In this document: piece by piece, positions 44,466-53,120 of the stretch
How the letters are laid out: each line of letters begins with the position of its first letter
Numbering within the stretch: position 1 is the stretch's first letter
DNA from: Sedimenticola_A sp040506425
GTDB taxonomy: Bacteria > Pseudomonadota > Gammaproteobacteria > Chromatiales > Chromatiaceae
Assembly: GCA_965224515.1 (NCBI GenBank)
Contig: OZ245051.1
Coordinates: 2,914,001 to 2,978,000, forward strand
DNA: 64,000 nucleotides
Direction: 5' to 3'
Made by a program: the position numbers and the translations under genes
Notes under the pieces: generated by a model
What the model was told of the DNA's origin: nothing
Database searches by the model: none
Seen by the model: the letters and a program-made list of their open reading frames with translations, nothing else

Positions 44466-45365
44466 TCAGGCTTCTCGTTTTTTTCCTGTGAACCTTGTAA
44501 GGGCAGGTTGTCTTTGCTTTAAGTCTGCATACTCGGTTCGCCAGGTCACTGATATCTCGTGAGAATCGGAGACTGTGTGGTTACCTCGTTTGAAGTGGCC
44601 GCAGTACCTGCACAACTGATCCAGTTCGTTGTGCATATCTTCTCCCTTTTCGGGCAGCGACTGCCTGCCCACGCTGAGCCCGAAAATACGATCTATTCCT
44701 CCTGCAACGGCACATGGATAGTAACCGTATTTCGTAAGGCCTATCCCATTCTCTGCGGTTATCTCGCAACCATTGCTGTAATCCACATTCTCATACTCCT
44801 CCAGGTCCATGGGTGCAACGTTGAATGTGACGAAATAATCCTGGGCCCCGGAGCTCTTTTCGGTATTGGTGATTACGACTCCTTCCGGAATGGTAGCGAG
44901 TATTTTCTCGACTTTTTTGCCGTGCCCGTTGGTGGTTATCTCTATGAGTGTGCGCGGTGAATGATTTCGCTTGTAGTCGAGTAAAGCATTCAGAATATCG
45001 AGGAGTTGGGGGTGAGCGGTGGGTTCACCCCCAAGCAGGCGTATACGCTTCCATTTTCTGTTTTGCTCGATACTTTCCTGAATGAAATGGCCTATTTGAT
45101 CCAGTGTCATATGGTCGGCAGGTTTCAGGTTGACGGAACGGTTGCAACTGGGACAGTTGAGGTTGCAGGCGTAGGTGATATCAATCTCGATGCAGTCATG
45201 ATCGGGCTTGTATTGAGTGCCAAGAATACGCGTTACACCAGAACCGACGCGCCACATCGGCAGCGGAGTTCGCAGTACCCGTTCCCTCAGGTAGTGCTTG
45301 CAGGGGTTTGGCAATAGCTGGGTGAGGAGTTTCCTGAACCTGAAGATTGTCAAATGGCCATCCAA
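44466..45365 (-). CDS. Radical SAM protein with Cys-rich C terminus
   Basis: 299 residues from a TTG; the start is uncertain (an ATG 36 codons later still precedes the core). The radical SAM cluster motif is C-x3-C-x2-C in CNLNCPSC, followed by the GGEPTAHP loop (SAM amine binding). The C-terminal third carries Cys residues in NGCEIT, YYPCAVAG and LCRYCGHF, suggesting a SPASM-like auxiliary Fe-S site. The substrate is unknown; no small precursor peptide is evident next to it. It stands at the edge of the tRNA-Glu island, just outside attL. Confidence 0.78.
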   Translation of the reverse strand: MDGHLTIFRFRKLLTQLLPNPCKHYLRERVLRTPLPMWRVGSGVTRILGTQYKPDHDCIEIDITYACNLNCPSCNRSVNLKPADHMTLDQIGHFIQESIEQNRKWKRIRLLGGEPTAHPQLLDILNALLDYKRNHSPRTLIEITTNGHGKKVEKILATIPEGVVITNTEKSSGAQDYFVTFNVAPMDLEEYENVDYSNGCEITAENGIGLTKYGYYPCAVAGGIDRIFGLSVGRQSLPEKGEDMHNELDQLCRYCGHFKRGNHTVSDSHEISVTWRTEYADLKQRQPALTRFTGKKREA

Positions 45366-45597
45366 TGGTCTTATTAGTAATTATCTGATTCGCTACAGCT
45401 TTTATAAACACTAAGCTCAACTCATTAAATACTTTTATTCTGGTATATGCAACAAGAATAACCAAGTGGAACAGTCTGAATTTTGCTTGGAAGATTGTTT
45501 GACTCAGGCACACATTGCCCGGCAATACCCCTACCAGAAATGGTAGGTTGATACGAGCCGGGAATTAAAGCTGATTAAGTTGCCAGAAAATAAAAAA

Positions 45598-45618
45598 GGG
45601 TTGCGAAAATCGCAACCC
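45598..45618 (-). terminator. Ancestral tRNA-Glu terminator left of attL
   Basis: Perfect 9-bp stem GGGTTGCGA / TCGCAACCC with AAA loop, followed on the minus strand by TTTTTTA. It is downstream of the displaced tRNA 3' fragment and was probably the terminator of the tRNA gene before the island integrated. Confidence 0.75.
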
Positions 45619-45626
45619 TTTCTGTT

Positions 45627-45672
45627 TTGGTACTCCGTAGGGGACTCGAACCCCTGTTACCGGCGTGAGAGG
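45627..45672. other. attL: displaced 3' part of tRNA-Glu
   Basis: 46 bases identical to 54857-54902. They comprise the complement of the CCA end, acceptor 3' strand, T-arm and variable region and part of the anticodon stem. After CGTGAGAGG the sequence changes to GGGGTTTTT, so this is not a complete tRNA. Together with the right copy it marks an integrated element of about 9.23 kb. Confidence 0.9.
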
Positions 45673-45765
45673 GGGTTTTTATTGTATTTCACTGTTCGCA
45701 AATGTCTTTAATAACAATAAGTTAGTATCTGTCTGTTCATCCCTGTTTGCTTGTGTATAACACCG

Positions 45766-45836
45766 TTTTTAAGTACAGTTTAAGTACGGATCGTTACCGG
45801 CCTGCAAAACACCTGTACTTAATCCGTACTTAAAAC
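45766..45836. repeat. Left integrase arm-type sites
   Basis: Two blocks built from AAGTAC: TTAAGTACAGTTTAAGTACGG (spanning 45768-45789) and, inverted, CCTGTACTTAATCCGTACTT (45812-45831). The inverted block is the reverse complement of a block at 54789-54814 beside attR. Paired short repeats at both ends of an island next to the integrase gene are the layout of arm-type binding sites. Confidence 0.6.
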
Positions 45837-45900
45837 GAGCATCGGAGGTGCTACCAACACCCCCGAAACTCTAACCATAACCAGCAAACGAGGTGCTGAC

Positions 45901-47043
45901 ATGGCTAGATCGAATTCTACTGGTATTGATACCATCACGAAACGCCGGAATCTTGCCCCCAGGCGTAATCCTTATTTCCATAAACTGGCACTTGGCCGAT
46001 ATATCGGATTCCGGAAGCTAAAAGATGGTGGGAATTGGATTGCCCGAATCATGCCTGAAGGTAGTGGTTATAAATTCCATGCCCTAGGATCTGAAGTAGA
46101 CCATACTTTTGAAGAAGCAGTAGAACTGGCAAATAAGTGGTTCGCCCAGATCGGTCAAATGGAACCGAAGCAGGATCACCGCTACACCGTTAAGTCTTGT
46201 GTTGCCGACTACGTTTCCCACCTCAAAGTCGAAAACGGCGATAAGTCTTCAAAGGCTGTTAAGCAATCCCTAGAAAAGCACCTTGTTCCCAAGCTTGGGA
46301 AAGTTGAGCTTGTCAGGCTGACCACTGCCCAAATCAAGCGTTGGCGGGATGGTCTGGTAAAGGTTTCTGATGATCCGGAGGTTGTCAGGAAATCAAAGGA
46401 TACAGCCAACCGGGTTCTTTCAATATCAAAGGCAGCTTTTAACTTGGCGTTTCGATCGGGTCTTGCGGGTTCTGATACAGCCTGGAGGCGTGTGGCAGCG
46501 TTCAAGGGAGTGGGCGAAAACCGAAAACTATTTCTGACTGAAACTCAGGTGGACTCCCTGTTGGAGGCAGCAAGCGACGGTTTTAAGCTACTTATCCGTG
46601 GTGCAATCCTGACTGGGGCACGGTATGGGGAGTTAGCTACTGCCAGAGTCCATGATCTGGATGTGATCAACGGTACGCTACGTCTGGATGGAAAAACTGG
46701 GCCGCGTGACTGCTATCTATCCGACGATGCCTTGAAGTTTTTTAAAGGGGTTTCAAAAAACCGGCTACCAAGCGCTTTTCTGCTTGTGAAAGACGATGGC
46801 GCTCAATGGGGCAAGTCACACCAGCATAGACTTATGAAAGAAGCTATAAGGGCCGCCCAACTTCCCGCTGACACGGTTTTCTATAGCCTCCGCCATTACC
46901 ATATATCCAAAGCGCTTATGGCCCATATACCGGCGCAAGTCATTGCTGAGAACTGCGGTACAAGTATCAGGATGCTGGAGAAACACTATGCCAAATTCAT
47001 GGCAACTGATAGGCGGAAAATGATGAATCAGGTGATGCTATGA
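45901..47043 (+). CDS. int: Tyrosine recombinase / island integrase
   Basis: 380 residues. A basic N terminus (1-30) and an arm-binding-type domain precede a SAM-like core-binding region (95-205) and the catalytic domain (210-375). Box I arginine is R241 in TGARYGEL, the beta-hairpin lysine K265, box II arginine R331 in YSLRHYH, and the nucleophile Y363 in LEKHYAKF. The two usual catalytic His positions are Tyr328 and probably Thr354. It lies 228 bases inside attL, with arm sites between, and overlaps the next gene by ATGA. It should catalyse integration and excision at tRNA-Glu. Confidence 0.92.
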   Translation: MARSNSTGIDTITKRRNLAPRRNPYFHKLALGRYIGFRKLKDGGNWIARIMPEGSGYKFHALGSEVDHTFEEAVELANKWFAQIGQMEPKQDHRYTVKSCVADYVSHLKVENGDKSSKAVKQSLEKHLVPKLGKVELVRLTTAQIKRWRDGLVKVSDDPEVVRKSKDTANRVLSISKAAFNLAFRSGLAGSDTAWRRVAAFKGVGENRKLFLTETQVDSLLEAASDGFKLLIRGAILTGARYGELATARVHDLDVINGTLRLDGKTGPRDCYLSDDALKFFKGVSKNRLPSAFLLVKDDGAQWGKSHQHRLMKEAIRAAQLPADTVFYSLRHYHISKALMAHIPAQVIAENCGTSIRMLEKHYAKFMATDRRKMMNQVML

Positions 47044-47768
47044 ACAAAAAGAAAGAATTTGATCAGACCATTGGTGGCCTTGTGAACTCTGCCTACCTGT
47101 CTAATGATGAACGGGAAGTATTGGTAAAAATTCTGCCGAAACGCATGACAAAACAGCAGCAAGACAGATTCCTGATGAGTGTTTCCGAAACTGTCGATGT
47201 CTGGAAGAAAACTGCAGGATTCATCATAGAGAAGGAAGAGGGGGAGGAGGCTGCTAAGCAGATTAAGAAGGATGAATTATGGGAGGAGAAAACCACCAAG
47301 CAGGTCAATAAGGAAATTCAGGACGTTGGCACATCTGCCAGACAACTACAGGCCTCCCTCAACGCCTTTCGGGGAGAATCGTCAAAGATTATGGCTGGAC
47401 ATTTTAATTACCTGATCCGTAGTAAAAAATCGTCCATCACGTTCCCAGGTGTTTTGCGAGCTAAAGAACCAAAGCTGGGTGAGTTGCTGGAGTCCCAAAT
47501 GGTAATCCTGGATGCCCTTATAAAGACTGCCGATTATGTTCAGTCTAAAATTGAGACTGGTAATGATTCATTAAGAAATCAAAAAATACGGTCACTGATC
47601 ACTAATGTGGCACGTTCCTATAAAAGTATCGTCGGAAAACTGCCACCAAAGAGTAATAACACTTGGTTTGTCGAGTTCATGAAAAAACTTGGGGAGATTG
47701 TAAAGATTAAGGGCGGCCTTGGTTCTGATGTCGTTAAAACCGCTATCACTGAACTCGACAGCATTTAA
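47040..47768 (+). CDS. Unknown island protein, translationally coupled to integrase
   Basis: 242 residues, not recognised. The sequence is highly charged (many Lys/Glu) and mainly helical, with a coiled-coil-like part at about 70-120 and no membrane segment or signal peptide. Overlap with the integrase stop (ATGA) is tight, so it may modulate recombination or be a cargo gene. Base composition matches the rest of the island. Confidence 0.6.
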   Translation: MNKKKEFDQTIGGLVNSAYLSNDEREVLVKILPKRMTKQQQDRFLMSVSETVDVWKKTAGFIIEKEEGEEAAKQIKKDELWEEKTTKQVNKEIQDVGTSARQLQASLNAFRGESSKIMAGHFNYLIRSKKSSITFPGVLRAKEPKLGELLESQMVILDALIKTADYVQSKIETGNDSLRNQKIRSLITNVARSYKSIVGKLPPKSNNTWFVEFMKKLGEIVKIKGGLGSDVVKTAITELDSI

Positions 47769-47920
47769 AAATACCCCGATTGCCGTAAAAAGTAGTTCGG
47801 CAACCCGCGCATTAATTTAAATATATTTATCTTAGTCTATAGGCGTTCAGTTAAACACCTGGAGGCCATCAACATACCATAAGCCTTCAGTCTTTTAATT
47901 AGATGGCCCTGGAGGCTTAC

Positions 47921-48133
47921 ATGGTTCCCTCTGCGCATTCTTTGATAAGAAATTCTATCCCACTGTCGTACACGATGTCCGATACGATGGCAGCACTAAA
48001 TATTTCCCGCGCCACGCTTTACGACCTAATCGAAAGAAATAAACTTCGAACCTACAAGATCGGCCGCCGCCGCTATTGCACACATCAAGCGATAGTTGAG
48101 TGCCAGAAAACCCTCGAATCTGATTGCGCATAA
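47921..48133 (+). CDS. AlpA/excisionase-like MerR-type DNA-binding protein
   Basis: 70 residues from the ATG at 47921, which has a perfect GGAGG five bases before it; an upstream in-frame start at 47903 is less likely. The core TMSDTMAALNISRATLYDLIERNKLRTYKIGRRRYC is split here as a helix-turn-helix (MSDTMAALNISRATLYDLI) plus wing (KIGRRRYCTHQAI), as in AlpA and excisionase-type proteins. In phage-inducible islands AlpA is the master activator; it may also direct excision. Confidence 0.82.
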   Translation: MVPSAHSLIRNSIPLSYTMSDTMAALNISRATLYDLIERNKLRTYKIGRRRYCTHQAIVECQKTLESDCA

Positions 48134-48135
48134 TA

Positions 48136-48169
48136 AAGCCGCCCCTGCTTTGGCGAGCGACCGGGGCGG
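48136..48169. other. GC-rich inverted repeat downstream of the AlpA-like gene
   Basis: GCCGCCCC and GGGGCGGC pair around a 17-base loop directly after the AlpA-like stop. There is no T-run, so it may be a partial terminator or operator in the island regulatory region. Confidence 0.4.
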
Positions 48170-48177
48170 CATAGGGA

Positions 48178-48555
48178 ATGAGTGTGACATATTCTACCAC
48201 CAAACCGTTGCCCCCCTATGGTTCCAAGGTGCACAACCCTTCCAATGGGGTTTGGATCTATGTGGGTTCCAAGCAGGCATGGAGGATTGCCGAGAAGGTA
48301 CTCAAGAACTTTCCGTCGTCTAGGGCACCTTTGGTTCTGCCAGATGACGCAAGCCCTGACAAATATCGTTGGCCTGTTAAAGGCCTGGATGTGATGGTCG
48401 TGCTTCTGGAGGAACAGCACCCTGACCGTATACACCATCTTGGGTTTGAACTTGTTAAGGCAGGTGCTTTGCGTGTGTTTACGACCCGGGAAGACGGAAA
48501 CTTGCCTGTTCGGCTGACTTTCTTCAAGCCTGTTAAGGCCGAGGGGGTAGCATGA
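48178..48555 (+). CDS. Unknown island protein upstream of replication gene
   Basis: 125 residues, not recognised. It is soluble, with a WIYVGSKQAWRIAEKVLK segment near the N terminus and a basic C-terminal strand region. AGGGA precedes the ATG; a GTG two codons on is an alternative start. Its stop overlaps the start of the AAA protein gene by ATGA, so a role in replication initiation or its control is likely by position only. Confidence 0.6.
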   Translation: MSVTYSTTKPLPPYGSKVHNPSNGVWIYVGSKQAWRIAEKVLKNFPSSRAPLVLPDDASPDKYRWPVKGLDVMVVLLEEQHPDRIHHLGFELVKAGALRVFTTREDGNLPVRLTFFKPVKAEGVA

Positions 48556-49730
48556 ATATGCCTTTCACTGCTGTTCCGATTGAAGATGACCAGTCCGAGG
48601 CTACATTTTCTGCACCATCTTTTGATGAACTGATAGTTACGGAAGATGAACTGAACGCAGCAAAACTAACCCCCAAATGTATTGCTGAAAATCACACCTA
48701 TGCCGATGTAGCCCAACTTATCGCCCCGGGGGGGACAGGTAAGACCACCATCATCCTTTATGAACTGATACACATAGCCCTTGGGCGCGATGTATGGGGC
48801 TGCAAGGTGATTAATCCCGGATGGTCATTGATTGTTACTGCTGAAGATCGGCGCGAGCAATTGCTTGCCAGAATGCGGGAAATCCTTAATGCAATGGACC
48901 TGACGCCTGATGAACGTCTGAAGGCCATTTCTTCTATCCGAATCTGGGATGTGACCGGCGAACAACAGAAACTTGTATTTGTCGCTAATGGCATGGTTCA
49001 GCTAACAAATCTTGCTGACAACATAATTGAAGCGCACAAGAACAATCCACCCGCAGTGATTATCTTTGACCCGCTTGTGAGTTTCGGTGCATCAGAACAG
49101 AAGATCAATGATAACGAACAGGCCTTAATCACAGCCGCAAGGCGCATAGTTCGCTCCCTGGATTGCTGTGTACGCTACGTTCACCACACAGGAAAGGGTA
49201 ATGCCCGGGATAAAGCACTGGATCAATATGCGGGCCGTAGCGGATCTGCTATGCCTGCTGGAACCCGGATGACTTTCGTTTTGCACTCATGGGAAGAAGG
49301 GGATCAACTGAAACCCCCGCCCGGATGCCGATCTGACCGGCACTCTAGTATTACTATGCTCGCAAGGCCAAAACTGAGTTATGCGAAACCCAACTTGCCG
49401 ATAATTTGGATCAAGCGTAATGGCTTTAGATTTGAGCATTTCACTGAGTTGTACCAAACAACGGAACAGAAGGCCGCTTCGCTGGCCAATCAAGTACATC
49501 AGTTCTTGACCCACGAATTGAAGCAGGGAAAGCATTACACCAAAAGCAACCTGGATACCAAAGTCGATTTGTTGGGTATGACACGCAAAGACCTGCGGGC
49601 GGCCATTGCAGACCTGGAAATTACTGAACGTGTAATGGATACGGAATTGCCCAAAGAGCAACGGCAGGGTAAGCGTAAAACTTTCCTTAAACCTATTCCG
49701 CCGAGTAACGACGATACCAGGGCGGATTAG
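48552..49730 (+). CDS. RepA-like AAA ATPase (replicative helicase type)
   Basis: 392 residues of the AAA_25/RepA family. Walker A APGGTGKTT (59-66 region) and Walker B AVIIFDPL are clear; YVHHTGKGNARD is the sensor and family-specific segment, followed by GRSGSAMPAGTR. The C-terminal 100 residues look like a winged-helix domain. Such proteins form hexameric helicases for plasmids and satellites. It lies just upstream of GGCGGATT repeats that resemble an origin, so it is the likely replication initiator/helicase of the island. Confidence 0.83.
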   Translation: MNMPFTAVPIEDDQSEATFSAPSFDELIVTEDELNAAKLTPKCIAENHTYADVAQLIAPGGTGKTTIILYELIHIALGRDVWGCKVINPGWSLIVTAEDRREQLLARMREILNAMDLTPDERLKAISSIRIWDVTGEQQKLVFVANGMVQLTNLADNIIEAHKNNPPAVIIFDPLVSFGASEQKINDNEQALITAARRIVRSLDCCVRYVHHTGKGNARDKALDQYAGRSGSAMPAGTRMTFVLHSWEEGDQLKPPPGCRSDRHSSITMLARPKLSYAKPNLPIIWIKRNGFRFEHFTELYQTTEQKAASLANQVHQFLTHELKQGKHYTKSNLDTKVDLLGMTRKDLRAAIADLEITERVMDTELPKEQRQGKRKTFLKPIPPSNDDTRAD

Positions 49731-49890
49731 GCTATGAACAGCGTAAATTACAATTTTCAAGCCGCCGCCTTTATTAATCCGCCGCCCTATAGAGAAAAGA
49801 ACGGCGGCGGATTAACCGCCGTCCATTTTCTTCCCTCTTCTGCCATTCCGCCATAGATTGACGGCGGATTGCGGCGGATTGGCGGATTAG
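49719..49890. other. Candidate replication origin: GGCGGATT iterons
   Basis: At least six copies of GGCGGATT or its complement lie in about 170 bases, including the inverted AATCCGCC near 49777 and a run GACGGCGGATTGCGGCGGATTGG (shown in parts: 49860-49888). An inverted pair, ACGGCGG-CGGATTAACCGCCGT, is at 49801-49822. It begins at the 3' end of the AAA helicase gene and fills the following non-coding gap, a usual origin arrangement for satellites and small plasmids. Confidence 0.6.
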
Positions 49891-49947
49891 GGACAGGCCT
49901 GACTCTTCCGAGATGACAAATCACATGACCACCAAGAGGAAATAACA

Positions 49948-50196
49948 ATGACCAAAAATGAACGGAACGATCTACTGGGTGATGCCATCGAAAATGGACT
50001 GCACCGTATGACCAATGAATGGCTGAATGATGACATCCCAGCAAAAGTTGTGGCCGATGCCATGCTTTCAACTGCGGCAACAATATCGGTTAATGAAATC
50101 GGACAGCAGCAAACAGCCAAATGGTTTCATGGAATAGCCGAAGCCATTTGGAGCGGAGAAATTCTTATCGATTCGGTTAAGCCTACAATTCACTAA
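49948..50196 (+). CDS. Small unknown island protein
   Basis: 82 residues, soluble, helical and acidic, not recognised. AAGAGGAAATAACA gives a good ribosome binding site. It lies between the candidate origin and the capsid gene. Length and composition are like many phage early or regulatory proteins. Confidence 0.6.
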   Translation: MTKNERNDLLGDAIENGLHRMTNEWLNDDIPAKVVADAMLSTAATISVNEIGQQQTAKWFHGIAEAIWSGEILIDSVKPTIH

Positions 50197-50262
50197 TCTA
50201 GAAAAAAGTACTGTTATGTAATAACATTATTATTGTTACCGCTAATCCTGATTGGGTGTGTT

Positions 50263-50344
50263 TGCGTGATGCAGAGATACTCAATCGGGTTAGTTGGAAT
50301 CCTCCTTGCGTGATGCCAGGACGGTTGTTAGGCCTGCGTGATGC
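50263..50344. promoter_or_regulatory. Three direct repeats TGCGTGATGC before the capsid gene
   Basis: The exact 10-mer TGCGTGATGC occurs at 50263-50272, 50307-50316 and 50335-50344, all in the same orientation, within 150 bases of the capsid start. This looks like a set of activator- or repressor-binding sites for the morphogenesis genes. Confidence 0.5.
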
Positions 50345-50412
50345 TTGTCTGCACATTGGTGACAAAGACCCGCTTCCAGCGGATTTTGTTATGCATTTAT
50401 AAGGACAAACAC

Positions 50413-51543
50413 ATGAGTGACCTTTCGGAAATTCTCTCTATCCTTGATAGTCAAGGCAAAGACTTCGAGAAGTTCAAAGCTAAAGTTAACGCTGACTATA
50501 TGGAGCTGGCCAAGAAACAGAATAGGCCAAGTTTTCCCGATTCAGACGGTGGCGTTGATGATTATGAACACACCAAAGCCTTTAATACCTGGGCACGTTC
50601 GGGACGGGGTGAGGACACCCTAGCAGCGCTTCAGAGCAAGGGCATGAACACGGGCGCAGATCCTGATGGTGGCTATGCAGTACCACTTGAAGTAGATCGG
50701 ACTATCGATAGCTTGCTGCGCGATATATCCCCCATTCGCAGAGTAGCCCGCACTGTGCAGACCGGAACCGCTGACTACAGAAAATTGGTTCGCACCTCCG
50801 GGCCTGCCTCCGGGTGGGTCGGTGAACTGGAAGCACGAACAGAAACAACCGGCGCAAAGTTTGCCGCTATCGTGCCGCCACTCGGTGAGATCTATTCAAA
50901 CCCCGCAGTATCACAGAACATGCTCGATGATTCTTTCTTCGATTTGAGTCAGTGGTTGGCCGATGAAATGTCTGAAAACTTTGCCATGGAAGAAGGCGCG
51001 GCCTTTATCAATGGCACAGGCATTGATCAACCTCGCGGCTTTCTGACCTATGACGTTAGCACTGATGTAGATGCAGACCGGGGTTTCGGAACCATACAGT
51101 ATATTGCCTCCGGTGCTTCCGGCGCGTTCACATCGTCTGCACCTGCTGATCAGCTGATTGATCTAATGCAGAGCCTGCGACCTGCATACCGTCAAGGTGC
51201 AAGCTGGGTGATGAACAGCTCAACCCTCGGCACTGTCCGCAAACTGAAAGACGGCAACGACAATTACCTTTGGCAGGATAATTTGCAGGCAGGTGAACCA
51301 GGGACATTGCTGGGCTACCCAGTTATTGAAGCGGAAGATATGCCTGACATTTCCGCAGATAGCCTGAGTATCGCCTTTGGTAACTACCAGCGTGGATACA
51401 CCATCGTTGACCGCATGGGCACACGCTTGCTGCGTGATCCTTACACGGCCAAGCCTAACGTCCTATTTTACGCAACCAAGCGTGTTGGCGGCGGATTGGT
51501 CAACAGCGAGGCGATTAAGGTTATGAAGTTCGCCACCGGCTAA
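50413..51543 (+). CDS. HK97-family major capsid protein
   Basis: 376 residues from the ATG at 50413 with AAGGA before it (an open frame from 50338 is longer but has no ribosome binding site). An N-terminal coiled scaffold-like delta region (1-60) precedes the HK97 fold, recognised by GGYAVPLEVDRTI, GWVGELEARTET, EEGAAFINGTGIDQPRGFL and the C-terminal FYATKRVGGG. No separate protease or scaffold gene is present in the island. An own capsid gene suggests that the island makes or resizes its own heads. Confidence 0.92.
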   Translation: MSDLSEILSILDSQGKDFEKFKAKVNADYMELAKKQNRPSFPDSDGGVDDYEHTKAFNTWARSGRGEDTLAALQSKGMNTGADPDGGYAVPLEVDRTIDSLLRDISPIRRVARTVQTGTADYRKLVRTSGPASGWVGELEARTETTGAKFAAIVPPLGEIYSNPAVSQNMLDDSFFDLSQWLADEMSENFAMEEGAAFINGTGIDQPRGFLTYDVSTDVDADRGFGTIQYIASGASGAFTSSAPADQLIDLMQSLRPAYRQGASWVMNSSTLGTVRKLKDGNDNYLWQDNLQAGEPGTLLGYPVIEAEDMPDISADSLSIAFGNYQRGYTIVDRMGTRLLRDPYTAKPNVLFYATKRVGGGLVNSEAIKVMKFATG

Positions 51544-51805
51544 GAAAGAGATCGGCAGTCTAGCGTATCGCTGGGACTGCCACTCTTATCCTCGGCTTAT
51601 GTCACCGGGGACAGGGGTTAATCGGTGAGTGCCCTGCTATAGAAACCCCCGACAGCCTGTGGCCTTGTGACGTGCTTCTCCATATAAGACATGTCGCAAG
51701 GCGTGCAGGCGCAATCAACAGGGGGGGGGTAATTCTCTACAACTGAAGGTTACGAAACCGCGCCCCAAATTAATTTTTTGCAGCCACAGAATTTAAGTCG
51801 GAAAA
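51544..51805. other. Gap between capsid and terminase small subunit
   Basis: 262 bases. A hairpin, GGCAGTC and GACTGCC near 51554-51581, follows the capsid stop and may terminate its transcript. A run of nine or ten G lies near 51721. No open frame of note; portal, protease and head-completion genes usually found here are missing. Confidence 0.5.
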
Positions 51806-52189
51806 ATGGCCAGACATAAGACGCCAACCAATATACTGGAGTTGCGTGGATCATTTGATAAAAACCCACAGCGAAAGCGCCCAAAAGAGCCGAAACCAAG
51901 GGGCAAGTTAGGCACTCCACCGCGACATTTTGACAAAGAACAAAAAGCCGCTTGGCGTGAGCTTGTGAAGATCATGCCTGATGGTGTGGCCTTTGATTCT
52001 GACCGCTGGGTGGTTGAGGTCACTGTGCGCCTAATGGTTGAGTTGAGAAACGCTGGTAGTGTATCAGCCGCAAAGATTAGCAGACTTGAAACGCTGCTTG
52101 CACGTCTTGGCTTAACTCCCGCTGATCGTTCGAAAGTCCAAGTGCATGACGGCAAAGATAAACAAGCAGATCCATGGGACGAACTTTGA
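51806..52189 (+). CDS. terS: P27-family phage terminase small subunit
   Basis: 127 residues. The N-terminal RHKTPTNILELRGSFDKNP and the PPRHFDKEQKAAWRELV segment are typical of the P27 family that recognises packaging sites. The C-terminal ARLGLTPADRSKVQV segment is also conserved. An own small terminase is the standard way in which phage-inducible islands redirect packaging of helper phage. It overlaps a truncated large terminase start by 16 bases. Confidence 0.9.
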   Translation: MARHKTPTNILELRGSFDKNPQRKRPKEPKPRGKLGTPPRHFDKEQKAAWRELVKIMPDGVAFDSDRWVVEVTVRLMVELRNAGSVSAAKISRLETLLARLGLTPADRSKVQVHDGKDKQADPWDEL

Positions 52190-52293
52190 ACCGAGACTAT
52201 TTGGCAATCGCCGAACAGTATGCGGTAGACGTTACATCAGCCAAGAGGACGTCTGTTAATGCCCTAGGAGCAGACATTCAACGCCGCAAATAA
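52174..52293 (+). pseudogene. Truncated terminase large subunit (5' stub)
   Basis: A 39-codon frame, starting MGRTLNRDYLAIAEQYAVDV, overlaps terS exactly as terL does in phages and matches the usual N terminus of P27-linked large terminases. It ends within an attC-like site: the recombination-core base run ATTCAAC starts at 52276, and the frame stops at 52291. No other terL sequence is present, so the gene was cut by the cassette array or by a deletion next to it. Confidence 0.65.
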
Positions 52294-52358
52294 CCGGGCC
52301 ATATTTAGCGGGGAGGCTCACAGCGGAAAACCAGTCCGACAACATGCGCTTGTTAGGT
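52276..52358. other. attC-like site 1
   Basis: Ends ATTCAAC (52276-52282, matches RYYYAAC) and GTTAGGT (52352-52358, matches GTTRRRY), 83 bases apart, with partial inner complementarity. It lies directly 3' of the minus-strand cassette gene 52363-53091. Confidence 0.7.
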
Positions 52359-52362
52359 AGCA

Positions 52363-53091
52363 TTACTCGCACCAAACTGAACAAGATTCTTTTCTATTTA
52401 GATTAAATAGCTCAGCACTGGCGCATGCCCCAAATGCACTGCCTTCGATGAAGATTACTGACTCTCCTTGCTCCCAACCTAGACAATAGGTTTGAGCTTC
52501 AAATTTTTCGCCATTGATAACAAATAGTTCATCGTTATGTGCATACTCAATTAAATATGCATCTTGGGCTTGGCTTTTCGGAGCTGATGAATCTTGTGTC
52601 AGTGTTACACCACTCTTTACAAGTGCTAGCTGTCCTTTTTCTGTAACAGCAAGAACTTTTGTATCTTTAAGCGTTGCGATAGAACCAGCAAACTCGCCTT
52701 TGTCACCTTCGAATATAGCGTCCGTTTCTGGCGGAGAATAAAAAACTCTCTCTCCTGAAGAAGAGAAAAAGTTGATTAAACCTTCGTCACCCCAAACGTA
52801 GTAGCCAATATAAAAGTAGGTTCCATCTTTTTTCAAAAGAAGTCTTTGATCGCCAGATTTCCCATTACTGTGTTTTGAAGGGCTGTTGTCATATTTGGAG
52901 CTTGAGTTGGAGTACTTTGATCCTGAGTTGCTGTATTTACTGATCGAGTTGCTGTATTTACTTGAAGAGTTCGAATATTTCGATGGTGAAAGCGCATATG
53001 GAAGATCTGACTCGCTTGCCAGAATAACCTCTAAGTCGGCTAAAGCTGACGATGATAAAGCAAGCAATATCCCTGCTATCAAGTATTTCAT
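52363..53091 (-). CDS. Cassette gene: secreted protein with SKYSNS heptad repeats
   Basis: 242 residues from the ATG at 53091; a GTG three codons upstream is possible. A signal peptide (about 1-19, cut after ALA) is followed by six tandem heptads of the type SKYSNSS at about 37-80, then a folded beta-rich domain with WGDEGLINFFSS and four Cys in the C terminus (QTYCLGW, GACASAE, ESCSVWCE). Not recognised. It lies between two attC-like sites in the same orientation as the two other cassette genes. Confidence 0.7.
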   Translation of the reverse strand: MKYLIAGILLALSSSALADLEVILASESDLPYALSPSKYSNSSSKYSNSISKYSNSGSKYSNSSSKYDNSPSKHSNGKSGDQRLLLKKDGTYFYIGYYVWGDEGLINFFSSSGERVFYSPPETDAIFEGDKGEFAGSIATLKDTKVLAVTEKGQLALVKSGVTLTQDSSAPKSQAQDAYLIEYAHNDELFVINGEKFEAQTYCLGWEQGESVIFIEGSAFGACASAELFNLNRKESCSVWCE

Positions 53092-53120
53092 ATTAATCAC
53101 GCTCGATGCTCCATTTTGCT

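Noticed and set aside
45628..45672. Second tRNA-Glu gene
   Set aside because: Only the 3' part matches; the 5' half of the molecule is absent, so it is an attachment site remnant.
50327..50333. Possible attC end GTTAGGC upstream of the capsid gene
   Set aside because: A lone 7-mer without a partner RYYYAAC site or hairpin at the right distance; likely chance.
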